From Paracoccaceae bacterium (GTDB taxonomy: Bacteria > Pseudomonadota > Alphaproteobacteria > Rhodobacterales > Rhodobacteraceae): a stretch of 64,000 nt of DNA. Positions 34,004-42,231 of the stretch are shown piece after piece; the first letter of the stretch is position 1, and the number at the start of each line of letters is the position of its first letter. The translations under genes were made by a program, and so were the position numbers. The stretch is from contig JALHOL010000001.1 of NCBI GenBank assembly GCA_022843025.1, positions 620,001-684,000 of the forward strand, read 5' to 3'. The notes below the pieces were generated by a model. That model had not been told where the DNA came from. It was given only the letters and a program-made list of their open reading frames with translations, and made no database searches.

Positions 34004-34982
34004 CGGGTGCCCCGGTTTCGGGGGAGCCTTCGGTCACATCCCCGGTGCCGCCCGCGGCGGAGGGATCGGGAGTGACGGCGCTGCCTTCGCCGGTTTCGGC
34101 ATCGGGTTCGGCCGGGGTGGGGGGCGGCGCGATCAGAGCACCAGCATCGGTGATGGGGGTCAATTCATGGCTGCGCAGGACACGCAGGAATTCCAGCCGT
34201 TCGTAATCGGCAGACAGGACCACGCGCAGGCGGCGGTCGGTGCCCATGACGACCTGTCCCACCAGCAGCCCGGCCGGCAGCATCGCGCCATCGCCCGAGG
34301 TCACCACCCGGTCGCCGGGGCGGACAAGATCGGCGTCTTCGAGAAATTCGAGCGGCGGCAGGGCGCTGTTGTCGCCGGAGAGCAGGGCCTTTTGGCCCGA
34401 CGGCTGCACTGTGACCGGGACGCGGGAGTTGCTGTCGGTGAGCAGGATCACGCGGGAGGTGCGTTCGCCCACGCCCGAGATGCGGCCCACCAGGCCGATG
34501 CCATCCATCGTGGCCCAGCCGTCGCGGATGCCGTCGCGGTGGCCCACGTTGAGCAGCACGGATTGGCGGAAGGGCGAGCCCGAGTCGGCCAGCACAACGC
34601 CGGTGACATGGGTGAGTTTGGGGTCCAGCCGCACCTGATTGAGGTCGAGCAGGCGGGCGTTCTTCTGTTCCAGTTGCAGCGCCGCTTCGCGCCATGCCTT
34701 CATCTGCTGCAATTCGCGGCGGAGTTCCTGGTTCTGTTCGTAGAGGCTAGCATAGCTTTGAAATTCGTCGATCATCGCGGCGGCTTTGGTGACCGGCAGC
34801 AGCGCCCAATCGAAGGAGGGGACCACCCGGTCCACCAGCGCGGCGCGGAAGCGTTCGACGCGGGGGCTGTCGATGCGCCAGAGCAGGAACAGGCCCAGAA
34901 GGACAAGCACGAAAAGCCCCACGAACAGGCGTCGCAGGGGGCGGGCGTAATCGTCTGGTCCGATGTTGCGCGATTTTGCCAC
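33996..34982 (-). CDS. mreC: Rod shape-determining protein MreC
   Basis: A 328-residue protein. It has one N-terminal transmembrane helix (about 17-37), a coiled-coil ('FQSYASLYEQNQELRRELQQ') and the periplasmic beta-barrel domain with 'VVLADSGSPFRQSVLLNVGH' and 'SRVPVTVQPSGQKALLSGDN'. The last 45 residues form an acidic, Pro/Gly-rich tail that is probably unstructured and lineage-specific. MreC scaffolds PBP2 and RodA. It follows mreB after a gap that contains a tandem duplication. Confidence 0.93.
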   Translation of the reverse strand: MAKSRNIGPDDYARPLRRLFVGLFVLVLLGLFLLWRIDSPRVERFRAALVDRVVPSFDWALLPVTKAAAMIDEFQSYASLYEQNQELRRELQQMKAWREAALQLEQKNARLLDLNQVRLDPKLTHVTGVVLADSGSPFRQSVLLNVGHRDGIRDGWATMDGIGLVGRISGVGERTSRVILLTDSNSRVPVTVQPSGQKALLSGDNSALPPLEFLEDADLVRPGDRVVTSGDGAMLPAGLLVGQVVMGTDRRLRVVLSADYERLEFLRVLRSHELTPITDAGALIAPPPTPAEPDAETGEGSAVTPDPSAAGGTGDVTEGSPETGAPDG

Positions 34983-34997
34983 GGCTGCCTCTTGTCT

Positions 34998-36196
<1,199 letters not shown>

Positions 36197-36319
36197 TCAG
36201 CGAAAGCCCAGAGGGGGCTGTGGGGCGCAATTCCGCGTGTTGGGCGGGGATTTGAGGTTTCCCGATATTGCGGTGTCAGGTCTGCCCCTGCGGGGCCGGA
36301 TCCTTGACCTTTTCGCGCA

Positions 36320-37459
36320 TCAGGCCGCGATGGGGGGCTGAAAAAGCTGCCGATCATTCAGCTCGTGGCGTTCGGCCATGCGGCGTGCCTGCCGTCCGGG
36401 GAGCAGAATCCGCGCTGGTTTGGGGGGTGCGGCCGGTCCGTCGCTGCCGAACAGTTCGGGCATGATGAGGGCGATTTCCGAGCGGGCGGCATCCCCCAGC
36501 GCCTTTTGCGCCTGATCGCCGAGGTAGAGCGATTCCGCTGCCGCCCCATCGGCCATCAGCACTTCGTGACGGTCGAGAAGGATGTGCCAGTATTCGACGT
36601 GCTGCGCGTCCCTGACCAGGTCTATCCCCGGCAGGCCGACCAGATGCCGGGCGGCGACCAGCACCTCGGGTTTGCCTGTCATGCGCATGGCGATGGGCGA
36701 GCGCACAAGGATGCGGTGCTGTTGTGACACGACCAGATCGGCATGGGGCATGCCGGGGCCGAGTGCGCCTGCCGCGATGCGGACGGGCCAGAGGCGGGGA
36801 TTGGCGCGGATCTCGGCCGCCTCGATGCGGCGCATGCCGACCCAGCGCACCTGTTGCGGGCCGTTGTCGAGGGTGGAGAGCCAGTCACCGGGGCGGATGC
36901 GTTCGACCGGGCAGTCGCCATCGGGTGTGGCGATCCGCGTGCCACGGGTAAAGCAGGGGATGAAGTTCAGGACCGGGCGGTCGATGCCCATGCCGGTATA
37001 GGTGTTGCCCACCAGCCCGGTCAGGGTGACGGCGCGGACGGCGTCCACCGTGAGCGCGATGTTGGTGGGTGTTCCGGCGGTGGGCGAGGGGACGAGGTAG
37101 AGATCACCATTCGTCATCTGCACCAGCACGAGGTCCAGCGTCGCGGATGAGGTGCCGTCCATATAGGTGAGGACGCCTTGATAGATGGAGGTCGCGTCGA
37201 AGGTATAGGTGACCGGGCCTGATCCGTTGTTGATCGTGGCGCGGTCGTTCACCACGTTGTTGTTTTGATCCAGCGCCGTCGCGTTGCCGCCACGATTGAC
37301 CGAGGTAAAGCTGACCCAGCGCGCCGCCAGCGAGTCGGCCGTGGAGCCGAAGGTCTGCCCGACAAGTAAATTGGCGTTTTCGGCATCCTGATCGCCCTCG
37401 GTCGGGTCAATGCGTGTTGCGGTGTTGCCCAGAAAGATCGCGTTGAAAGTCAGCGGCAA
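36320..37459 (-). CDS. Hint-domain (hedgehog/intein-like) protein
   Basis: A 379-residue protein. The N-terminal half (about 1-165) is low in charge, rich in Thr/Asn/Asp and resembles a beta-rich surface or secreted domain; I recognise no family in it. A Hint domain starts at 'PCFTRGTRIATPDGDCPVER' (about 168) with the catalytic-type Cys. It continues through 'HADLVVSQQHRILVRS' (conserved His block) and 'VEYWHILLDRHEVLMADGAA' to about 310. Such domains are common in Rhodobacteraceae at the end of large exported proteins. No signal peptide is evident; export could be via type I secretion. Function unknown. Confidence 0.82.
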   Translation of the reverse strand: MPLTFNAIFLGNTATRIDPTEGDQDAENANLLVGQTFGSTADSLAARWVSFTSVNRGGNATALDQNNNVVNDRATINNGSGPVTYTFDATSIYQGVLTYMDGTSSATLDLVLVQMTNGDLYLVPSPTAGTPTNIALTVDAVRAVTLTGLVGNTYTGMGIDRPVLNFIPCFTRGTRIATPDGDCPVERIRPGDWLSTLDNGPQQVRWVGMRRIEAAEIRANPRLWPVRIAAGALGPGMPHADLVVSQQHRILVRSPIAMRMTGKPEVLVAARHLVGLPGIDLVRDAQHVEYWHILLDRHEVLMADGAAAESLYLGDQAQKALGDAARSEIALIMPELFGSDGPAAPPKPARILLPGRQARRMAERHELNDRQLFQPPIAA

Positions 37460-37472
37460 GGGGTCGTCTCCT

Positions 37473-37488
37473 GTTAATGAAGATTAAC
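37473..37488 (-). promoter_or_regulatory. Palindrome GTTAATGAAGATTAAC before the Hint gene
   Basis: A 6-bp inverted repeat (GTTAAT / ATTAAC) with a 4-base spacer lies 13 bp upstream of the Hint gene start. It resembles a CtrA site (TTAA-N7-TTAA) but the spacing is 6, so the identity of the binding protein is open. Confidence 0.4.
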
Positions 37489-37529
37489 ATGGCGGGCGTT
37501 TCGGGCGAGATTGTGGAGGAAATGGGAAC

Positions 37530-37560
37530 AATGGTCGGGTGACGCTGGGCCAGGACCATT
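37530..37560. other. Inverted repeat AATGGTC...GACCATT
   Basis: A 7-bp inverted repeat with a 17-base interior, followed on the plus strand by TTTG, in the 227-bp gap between the Hint gene and the next plus-strand gene. It may be part of a promoter-proximal hairpin. Little more can be said. Confidence 0.3.
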
Positions 37561-37686
37561 TTTGTTGCCGTTTCGGAAACGATTGTTGTGGGGAGTGCCG
37601 GTGGGCGGCTGCGCGTCCTGTCAGGTGCGGCTTGCTGTGCTGGGCTGCGGCGGATACCAGCAGGGGTGAACATCAAGAGGTACACC

Positions 37687-38430
37687 TTGCCAGATTTCCT
37701 TCCTGACGTGCCGGTCGAGGCCGTGCTTGCCGCGCTGGCCCGGTCACCCGGCAATGAGTTGGCGAGCGGCAAGTTCGACAGCCCTGAATCCTCGGCCGCG
37801 TTGGCGGTGAATGCCTTTGGCTGGTTTCTGGAGCGTGCGGCGATGCTGCCACCGCTGCCTGGTGTGCCGATGGGCAAGCCGCTGTCGGTGGAGATCGAGG
37901 CCGAGATGCGGTTTCCCTGGAAGGGCGGGCGGCATCCCTGGCTGGATGCGGCGGTGAGCACGGCTACGTCGCTGGTGGGGGTGGAGTCCAAACGATACGA
38001 GCCGTTCCGTCCGGGCAAGGCCACGATGTTTACGGAGGCGTATGACAGCCGCGATTGGGGACCGGGCATGGCGCGGCATGAGATGCTGCGGTCGCGCCTT
38101 ATCGAAGGAGAGCGGAGCTTTCGCCATCTGGATGCGGTGCAGCTGATCAAGCATGCTTATGGGCTGCGGACGCAGGCGCAGAAGCGGGGGCTGGGGGCGG
38201 TGTTGGTCTATCTGCACGCGACCCCCGCGACTTGGGCCAATGGCAAGCCGCTGGACCCCGCCGCGATCAAGCGGCACGAGGCCGAGATTGCCGCCTATGC
38301 GCAGGCGGTGAAGGGGGATGACGTGGTCTTCGTGCCGCTGCGCTGGGCCGATCTGCTGTTGCAATGGGCGGGCAAGCCCGAGCTGGCCGCCCATGCGGCG
38401 GCGGTGAACGGGCGGTTTTCGCTGCTTTAG
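37687..38430 (+). CDS. Uncharacterised protein, possible PD-(D/E)XK nuclease fold
   Basis: A 247-residue protein I do not recognise with certainty. 'HPWLDAAVSTATSLVGVESK' holds Asp87 and Glu100-x-Lys102, the spacing of a PD-(D/E)XK nuclease core. A Gln-containing helix with a conserved-looking 'FRHLDAVQLIKHAYGL' and a strand 'LGAVLVYLHATPATW' follow, as in restriction-like folds. The TTG at 37687 has a well-placed AAGAGG six bases upstream. An in-frame GTG at 37666 and GTG at 37588 are alternatives. Nothing nearby suggests a restriction-modification system. Function unproven. Confidence 0.6.
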   Translation: MPDFLPDVPVEAVLAALARSPGNELASGKFDSPESSAALAVNAFGWFLERAAMLPPLPGVPMGKPLSVEIEAEMRFPWKGGRHPWLDAAVSTATSLVGVESKRYEPFRPGKATMFTEAYDSRDWGPGMARHEMLRSRLIEGERSFRHLDAVQLIKHAYGLRTQAQKRGLGAVLVYLHATPATWANGKPLDPAAIKRHEAEIAAYAQAVKGDDVVFVPLRWADLLLQWAGKPELAAHAAAVNGRFSLL

Positions 38431-38439
38431 GGCGGGCGG

Positions 38440-39123
38440 TCAGGCCGGGGGGGCGGCGTCATCGCCACGGCCTGCGGCCATGCCCATTCCCATGCCACCC
38501 CCTGCGCCGCCGCCTTCGCCACCTGCACCGCCACCTGCACCGCGGCCACCACCTTCGCGCCCGCCGCGCGATCCGCCGCTTTGCGGCCGTGTCGGCCCTT
38601 GCAGCGGGATGGCGAGTGTTTCCGGGATCGGGTCAAGATCGAGGGCGAGGCGGATGAACCGCCGCAGCGCAGTGACGAGTTCCGCCGTATGGATGGGCCG
38701 CCCGGCGGCCATGTCGCTGGCGGCCTGTGCGGCGAGGCGGACATGCTCTTCGGTGCCCAGAAGCAGGATGTCGGACAGTGCCGCCTCGACCGCGTCGCGG
38801 ATCAGGCGGGGACGGTCCCAGGTGGGGTTGGGCGCATCTGGGCTGTCCGTTGCAGGGGGAGGGGTATCCGTACCCAAGGCGCGCGGGCCGCGCAGATGGG
38901 CCGGGTTCACCGTCAATTCCCCGGTGAAGGAGCCGCCCAAGGTGCGGTAGGCCGCGATCAGCGTTTTCAGCCGTTCGTTGATCTGGCGGTTCATGCGCTG
39001 CTGGCGCTGCTGGATGGTGAGCATCACCAGCACGCGAATGCCCACCCCGATGAGGGCGATGATGGCAATGCCGAGGATTGTGGTGAACGCGCCCTGCCAA
39101 GTGCTGAAATCGAGAAAGCGCAT
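38440..39123 (-). CDS. Hypothetical membrane-anchored protein with Gly-rich tail
   Basis: A 227-residue protein of unknown function. One N-terminal transmembrane helix (about 14-36, 'ILGIAIIALIGVGIRVLVML') is followed by a Gln/Arg-rich helix ('QQRQQRMNRQINERLKTLIA') and a central helical region with 'LIRDAVEAALSDILLLGTEE'. The C-terminal 45 residues are almost only Gly, Ala, Arg and Met. Its stop is 9 bp from the convergent nuclease-like gene. It resembles conserved Rhodobacteraceae hypotheticals, without assigned role. Confidence 0.65.
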   Translation of the reverse strand: MRFLDFSTWQGAFTTILGIAIIALIGVGIRVLVMLTIQQRQQRMNRQINERLKTLIAAYRTLGGSFTGELTVNPAHLRGPRALGTDTPPPATDSPDAPNPTWDRPRLIRDAVEAALSDILLLGTEEHVRLAAQAASDMAAGRPIHTAELVTALRRFIRLALDLDPIPETLAIPLQGPTRPQSGGSRGGREGGGRGAGGGAGGEGGGAGGGMGMGMAAGRGDDAAPPA

Positions 39124-39300
39124 AGCGGTGGTCCTTTTTTCCGGGGCGTTTGATGGGGCGGGGCACCCAATGTGACCCTAGCCGGATCGCGGCGGAACAA
39201 CAGCCTGACTGTGACATGGGTTCCGCGTTGACAGACCCCGACGCCCCGCGCTTGATCCTTTGGTGAGATGCGTTCGCGCGGGAAGCAGGGAGACAGGACC

Positions 39301-39600
39301 GTGAAGCTGCACCATGTGACGGAAACGCTGGATGTGAATGATGCTGATCTGTCGGGGTCGCGGTTCAACGATGCCAATTTGTCGGGGGCCACGTTCAACC
39401 AGATCAACCTGTCGGGCGCGCGGTTCAATGACAGCAACCTGTCGGGCTGGCATATGAATGACGTCAACCTGTCAGGCGCGGTGTTGCAGAACCTGAACCT
39501 GTCTGGCGCGGTCGTGACGAATTGCCGCCTGACCGGGATGGTGATCGACGGGGTGCCGGTGGAAGAGATGATCGCGCTGTGGCGGCAGGTGAAGGGGTAA
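39301..39600 (+). CDS. Small pentapeptide-repeat-like protein
   Basis: A 99-residue protein built from decapeptide units of the type 'NLSGARFNDS', repeated about six times between residues 12 and 75 ('DADLSGSRFNDANLSG', 'INLSGARFND', 'VNLSGAVLQN'). This is the A(D/N)LxX pattern of pentapeptide-repeat beta-helices. A short C-terminal helix ('VPVEEMIALWRQVKG') caps it. A GTG start at 39301 after GGGAGACAGGACC is preferred; an ATG at 39268 would add 11 residues. The role is unknown; gyrase mimicry is known for other members but not indicated here. Confidence 0.75.
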   Translation: MKLHHVTETLDVNDADLSGSRFNDANLSGATFNQINLSGARFNDSNLSGWHMNDVNLSGAVLQNLNLSGAVVTNCRLTGMVIDGVPVEEMIALWRQVKG

Positions 39601-39620
39601 GGGGCGGCCTGCGCCGCCCC
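39601..39620. terminator. Bidirectional hairpin between convergent genes
   Basis: GGGGCGGC-CTGC-GCCGCCCC, an 8-bp perfect stem with a 4-base loop, fills the gap between the pentapeptide gene stop and the leuA stop. It can terminate either strand, though neither side has a strong U-run. Confidence 0.7.
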
Positions 39621-39627
39621 TGTCCTG

Positions 39628-41202
39628 TCACTCGCCGTGATAGGTGACGGTCTTCACATCCTCGCCCGGCGCGGTTTTCTGGCGGCGGACAATCAGGCGG
39701 TTGAGCGCGTTCACATAGGCCTTCACCGATGCCACGATGGTATCGGTGTCGGCGCTGGCGCCGGTGACGATGCGGCCGTCCTCCTCCAGCCGGACGGAGA
39801 CGGTGGCCTGCGCGTCGGTGCCTTCGGTCACGGCGGCAACCTGATAGACCTGAAGCCGCGCCTTGTGCGGGAACAGCATCTTGATGCAGTTGAAGGCCGC
39901 ATCCACCGGGCCGTCCCCCGTGGCGTCGATATGGTGATCCACCCCGTCGATGGTCAGCACCATGTCGGCCTCTTGCGGGCCTTCGGTCCCGCAGATGACG
40001 CGCAGCTTTTTCAGCACCAGCGTGTCATGGGCGTCCATCGTCGCCTCATCCGCCACAAGGGCGATCAGGTCGTCGTCATAGACTTCCTTCTTGCGGTCGG
40101 CGAGCGCCTTGAACCGGACGAAGACATCATTCAGTTGGTTGTCGGCCAGATCGTAGCCCAGTTCCTTGAGCTTTGCCCGCAGGGCGGCGCGGCCGGAATG
40201 TTTGCCCATGGTCAGGTTCTTCTGGTTCAGGCCGATGTCTTCGGGGCGCATGATTTCGAACGTTTCCACGTTCTTCAGCACGCCGTCCTGATGGATGCCG
40301 GATTCGTGCAAGAAGGCGTTCTTGCCGACGATGGCCTTGTTGAACTGCACCGGAAAGCCCGACACGGTGGAGACGCGGCGGGACAGGTTCATGATCTTGG
40401 TCGTGTCGATGCCGGTGCGGTAGGGCAGGATGTCATTGCGGACCTTCATCGCCATGACGACCTCTTCCAGCGCGGTGTTGCCCGCGCGTTCGCCAAGGCC
40501 GTTGATCGTGCATTCGATCTGACGCGCGCCCGCCTCGACCGCCGCGAGGGCGTTGGCCGTCGCCATGCCAAGGTCGTTGTGGCAATGGGTGGCAAAGATG
40601 ATTGTATCCGCGCCGGGGACGCGTTCGAGCAGCATGCGGATGATCTTGGCGGATTCAAACGGGTAGGTGTAGCCCACGGTATCGGGGATGTTGATGGTGG
40701 TGGCCCCGGCCTTGATGGCAATCTCGACCACGCGGCAGAGGTAATCGGCTTCCGTCCGCGTGGCATCCATCGGCGACCATTGCACATTGTCGCAGAGGTT
40801 GCGGGCATGGGTCACAGTGTCATGGATGCGTTCGGCCATCTGGTCCATGTCCAGATTGGGGATGGCGCGGTGCAGTGGCGAGGTGCCGATGAAGGTGTGG
40901 ATGCGCGGGGATTTGGCGTGGCGCACGGCCTCCCAGCAGCGGTCGATATCCTTGAAATTGGCGCGGGCGAGGCCGCAGATGGTGGAGGTTTTCGCGCGCT
41001 TGGCGATTTCGCTGACGGCGTTGAAATCACCCTCCGAGGCGATGGGAAAGCCCGCCTCGATGATATCGACGCCCATTTCATCCAAGAGGCCTGCGATTTC
41101 CAGCTTTTCGGCATGGGTCATGGTGGCGCCGGGGGATTGTTCGCCGTCGCGCAGGGTGGTGTCAAAGATCATGACGCGGGGTTGCGTGCTGGTATCAGTC
41201 AT
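39628..41202 (-). CDS. leuA: 2-isopropylmalate synthase
   Basis: A 524-residue enzyme of leucine biosynthesis. It condenses acetyl-CoA with 3-methyl-2-oxobutanoate. The TIM barrel begins 'VMIFDTTLRDGEQSPGATMT', the metal-binding His pair is in 'IFATHCHNDLGMATANALAA' and the flexible 'INGLGERAGN' loop follows. The C-terminal leucine-feedback domain occupies about 395-505. The length fits LeuA type 1 rather than homocitrate or citramalate synthase. Transcription probably begins 165 bp upstream, before a leucine-rich leader peptide (41281-41367) and alternative hairpins, implying attenuation by leucyl-tRNA supply. Confidence 0.95.
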   Translation of the reverse strand: MTDTSTQPRVMIFDTTLRDGEQSPGATMTHAEKLEIAGLLDEMGVDIIEAGFPIASEGDFNAVSEIAKRAKTSTICGLARANFKDIDRCWEAVRHAKSPRIHTFIGTSPLHRAIPNLDMDQMAERIHDTVTHARNLCDNVQWSPMDATRTEADYLCRVVEIAIKAGATTINIPDTVGYTYPFESAKIIRMLLERVPGADTIIFATHCHNDLGMATANALAAVEAGARQIECTINGLGERAGNTALEEVVMAMKVRNDILPYRTGIDTTKIMNLSRRVSTVSGFPVQFNKAIVGKNAFLHESGIHQDGVLKNVETFEIMRPEDIGLNQKNLTMGKHSGRAALRAKLKELGYDLADNQLNDVFVRFKALADRKKEVYDDDLIALVADEATMDAHDTLVLKKLRVICGTEGPQEADMVLTIDGVDHHIDATGDGPVDAAFNCIKMLFPHKARLQVYQVAAVTEGTDAQATVSVRLEEDGRIVTGASADTDTIVASVKAYVNALNRLIVRRQKTAPGEDVKTVTYHGE

Positions 41203-41239
41203 GGCTGTTTTCCTTGTGCCGTCTGTGCTTTTCCTTGGC

Positions 41240-41286
41240 GGGCGCTGTTCACCTCCGAGCGGTCGCGCCCAAGGGCACGCTCAGAG
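41240..41286 (-). promoter_or_regulatory. Alternative leader hairpins upstream of leuA
   Basis: On the minus strand a hairpin spanning 41253-41286 pairs CTCTGAGCG with CGCTCGGAG (one mismatch) and includes an inner GCCC/GGGC. A competing stem pairs GGGCGC (41265-41270) with GCGCCC (41240-41245). The two share GGGC and exclude each other, as attenuator segments do. No U-run follows, so a transcription terminator is not certain. Confidence 0.5.
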
Positions 41287-41367
41287 GCGGCTAAGGAGAA
41301 GCAGGCCACGGGCGGGCAGGGCGCTGAATGCGCCTGTCGTGAAAGCGATATGCTGGTCCCGTGTCAT
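41281..41367 (-). CDS. leuL: Leucine leader peptide of leuA
   Basis: A 28-codon ORF too short for routine gene calling. It starts ATG ACA CGG and ends in 'GLLLLSRL' before TGA: four consecutive leucine codons (CTG CTT CTC CTT), then Ser-Arg-Leu-stop. The position 78 bp before leuA and the downstream competing hairpins match a classical amino-acid attenuator. No Shine-Dalgarno precedes the ATG, but a candidate -10 lies only 8 bases upstream, so the leader mRNA may be leaderless. Ribosome stalling at these codons when leucyl-tRNA is scarce would favour leuA expression. Confidence 0.75.
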   Translation of the reverse strand: MTRDQHIAFTTGAFSALPARGLLLLSRL

Positions 41368-41375
41368 GGGGCGCG

Positions 41376-41403
41376 ACGATACGCAGGAATTGCGGCAGCG
41401 CAA
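41376..41403 (-). promoter_or_regulatory. Candidate sigma-70 promoter of leuL-leuA
   Basis: On the minus strand, TTGCGC (41403-41398) and TATCGT (41381-41376) are separated by 16 bp. The predicted start site falls at or within 1-2 bases of the leuL ATG at 41367. Confidence 0.4.
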
Positions 41404-41483
41404 GGCGGAAAACGCGCCTTGCCCGCGCTTTTCATCGGCTTATCTGCCCGGCCTGAATGTCGGGCCGGAACAGGGGGTGCCCC

Positions 41484-42146
41484 ATGCGCGCAGTCATCAT
41501 CGGATCATCGGGCGGCATCGGCGCGGCGCTTGTCGCGGCGCTGGAGGGGCGGGGGGCTGCGGTCACTGGTCTGTCGCGGCGCGATCATGGGCTGGACCTG
41601 ACGGATGAGGACAGCATCGCGCGGGTGCTGGCCCCGCTGGAGCCGGGGGTGGATCTGATCTTCATCGCGACGGGCGGGCTGGAGATCGACGGCGCGCGTC
41701 CGGAAAAGGCGCTGCGCGCGCTGGACCCGGCGGCGATGGCGGCGCAATTCGCGCTGAACGCCATCGGCCCGGCGCTGGTGCTGAAGCACGTGCTGCGGCT
41801 GGTGCCACGCGACCGTCCGGCGAAGATTGCGGCGCTGTCGGCGCGGGTGGGGTCGATCGGGGATAATCGGCTGGGCGGCTGGCATGGTTATCGGGCGGCC
41901 AAGGCGGCGCTGAACCAAATCATCCGCACGGCTTCCGTCGAACTGGCGCGCAGCCATCCGCAGGCCACGCTGGTGGCGCTGCATCCCGGCACGGTGGCCA
42001 CGTCGCTGACGGCGGCCTATGCGGGGGGGCATCCGACAGTGACGCCTGCGGTTGCGGCTGAAAACCTGCTGGCCGTGCTGGATGGGCTGACCCCGGCAGA
42101 GACGGGCGGGTTCTATGACTGGCAAGGGAAGGTGATCCCGTGGTGA
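41484..42146 (+). CDS. Short-chain dehydrogenase/reductase
   Basis: A 220-residue SDR. The NAD-binding 'VIIGSSGGIGAALVAAL' is at the N-terminus (about 4-20), an Asn-containing 'QFALNAIGPALVLKHVL' follows, and the active-site Ser/Tyr/Lys are in 'AALSARVGSIGDN' and 'GWHGYRAAKAALNQ'. It belongs to the CsgA/C-factor-like SDRs. It lies just upstream of the photolyase gene on the same strand (85-bp gap containing one GGGTATTT element), so shared light or oxidative-stress control is plausible but not shown. The substrate is unknown. Confidence 0.88.
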   Translation: MRAVIIGSSGGIGAALVAALEGRGAAVTGLSRRDHGLDLTDEDSIARVLAPLEPGVDLIFIATGGLEIDGARPEKALRALDPAAMAAQFALNAIGPALVLKHVLRLVPRDRPAKIAALSARVGSIGDNRLGGWHGYRAAKAALNQIIRTASVELARSHPQATLVALHPGTVATSLTAAYAGGHPTVTPAVAAENLLAVLDGLTPAETGGFYDWQGKVIPW

Positions 42147-42165
42147 CCTTGTCCTGCGCCATGGG

Positions 42166-42187
42166 CTTCATCTTGGCCCAAATACCC
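42166..42187 (-). repeat. GGGTATTT...CCAAGATGAAG element, inverted single copy
   Basis: On the plus strand it reads CTTCATCTTGGCCCAAATAC + CC, 20 bp past the SDR stop. Relative to the upstream plus-strand gene it is inverted, the same relation as for the copies after aruI, the FAD oxidoreductase and ghrA. Confidence 0.75.
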
Positions 42188-42231
42188 AAATCCGACGGTC
42201 CCATCCAGTGCCACCTATCAGGAGAGCGCGC

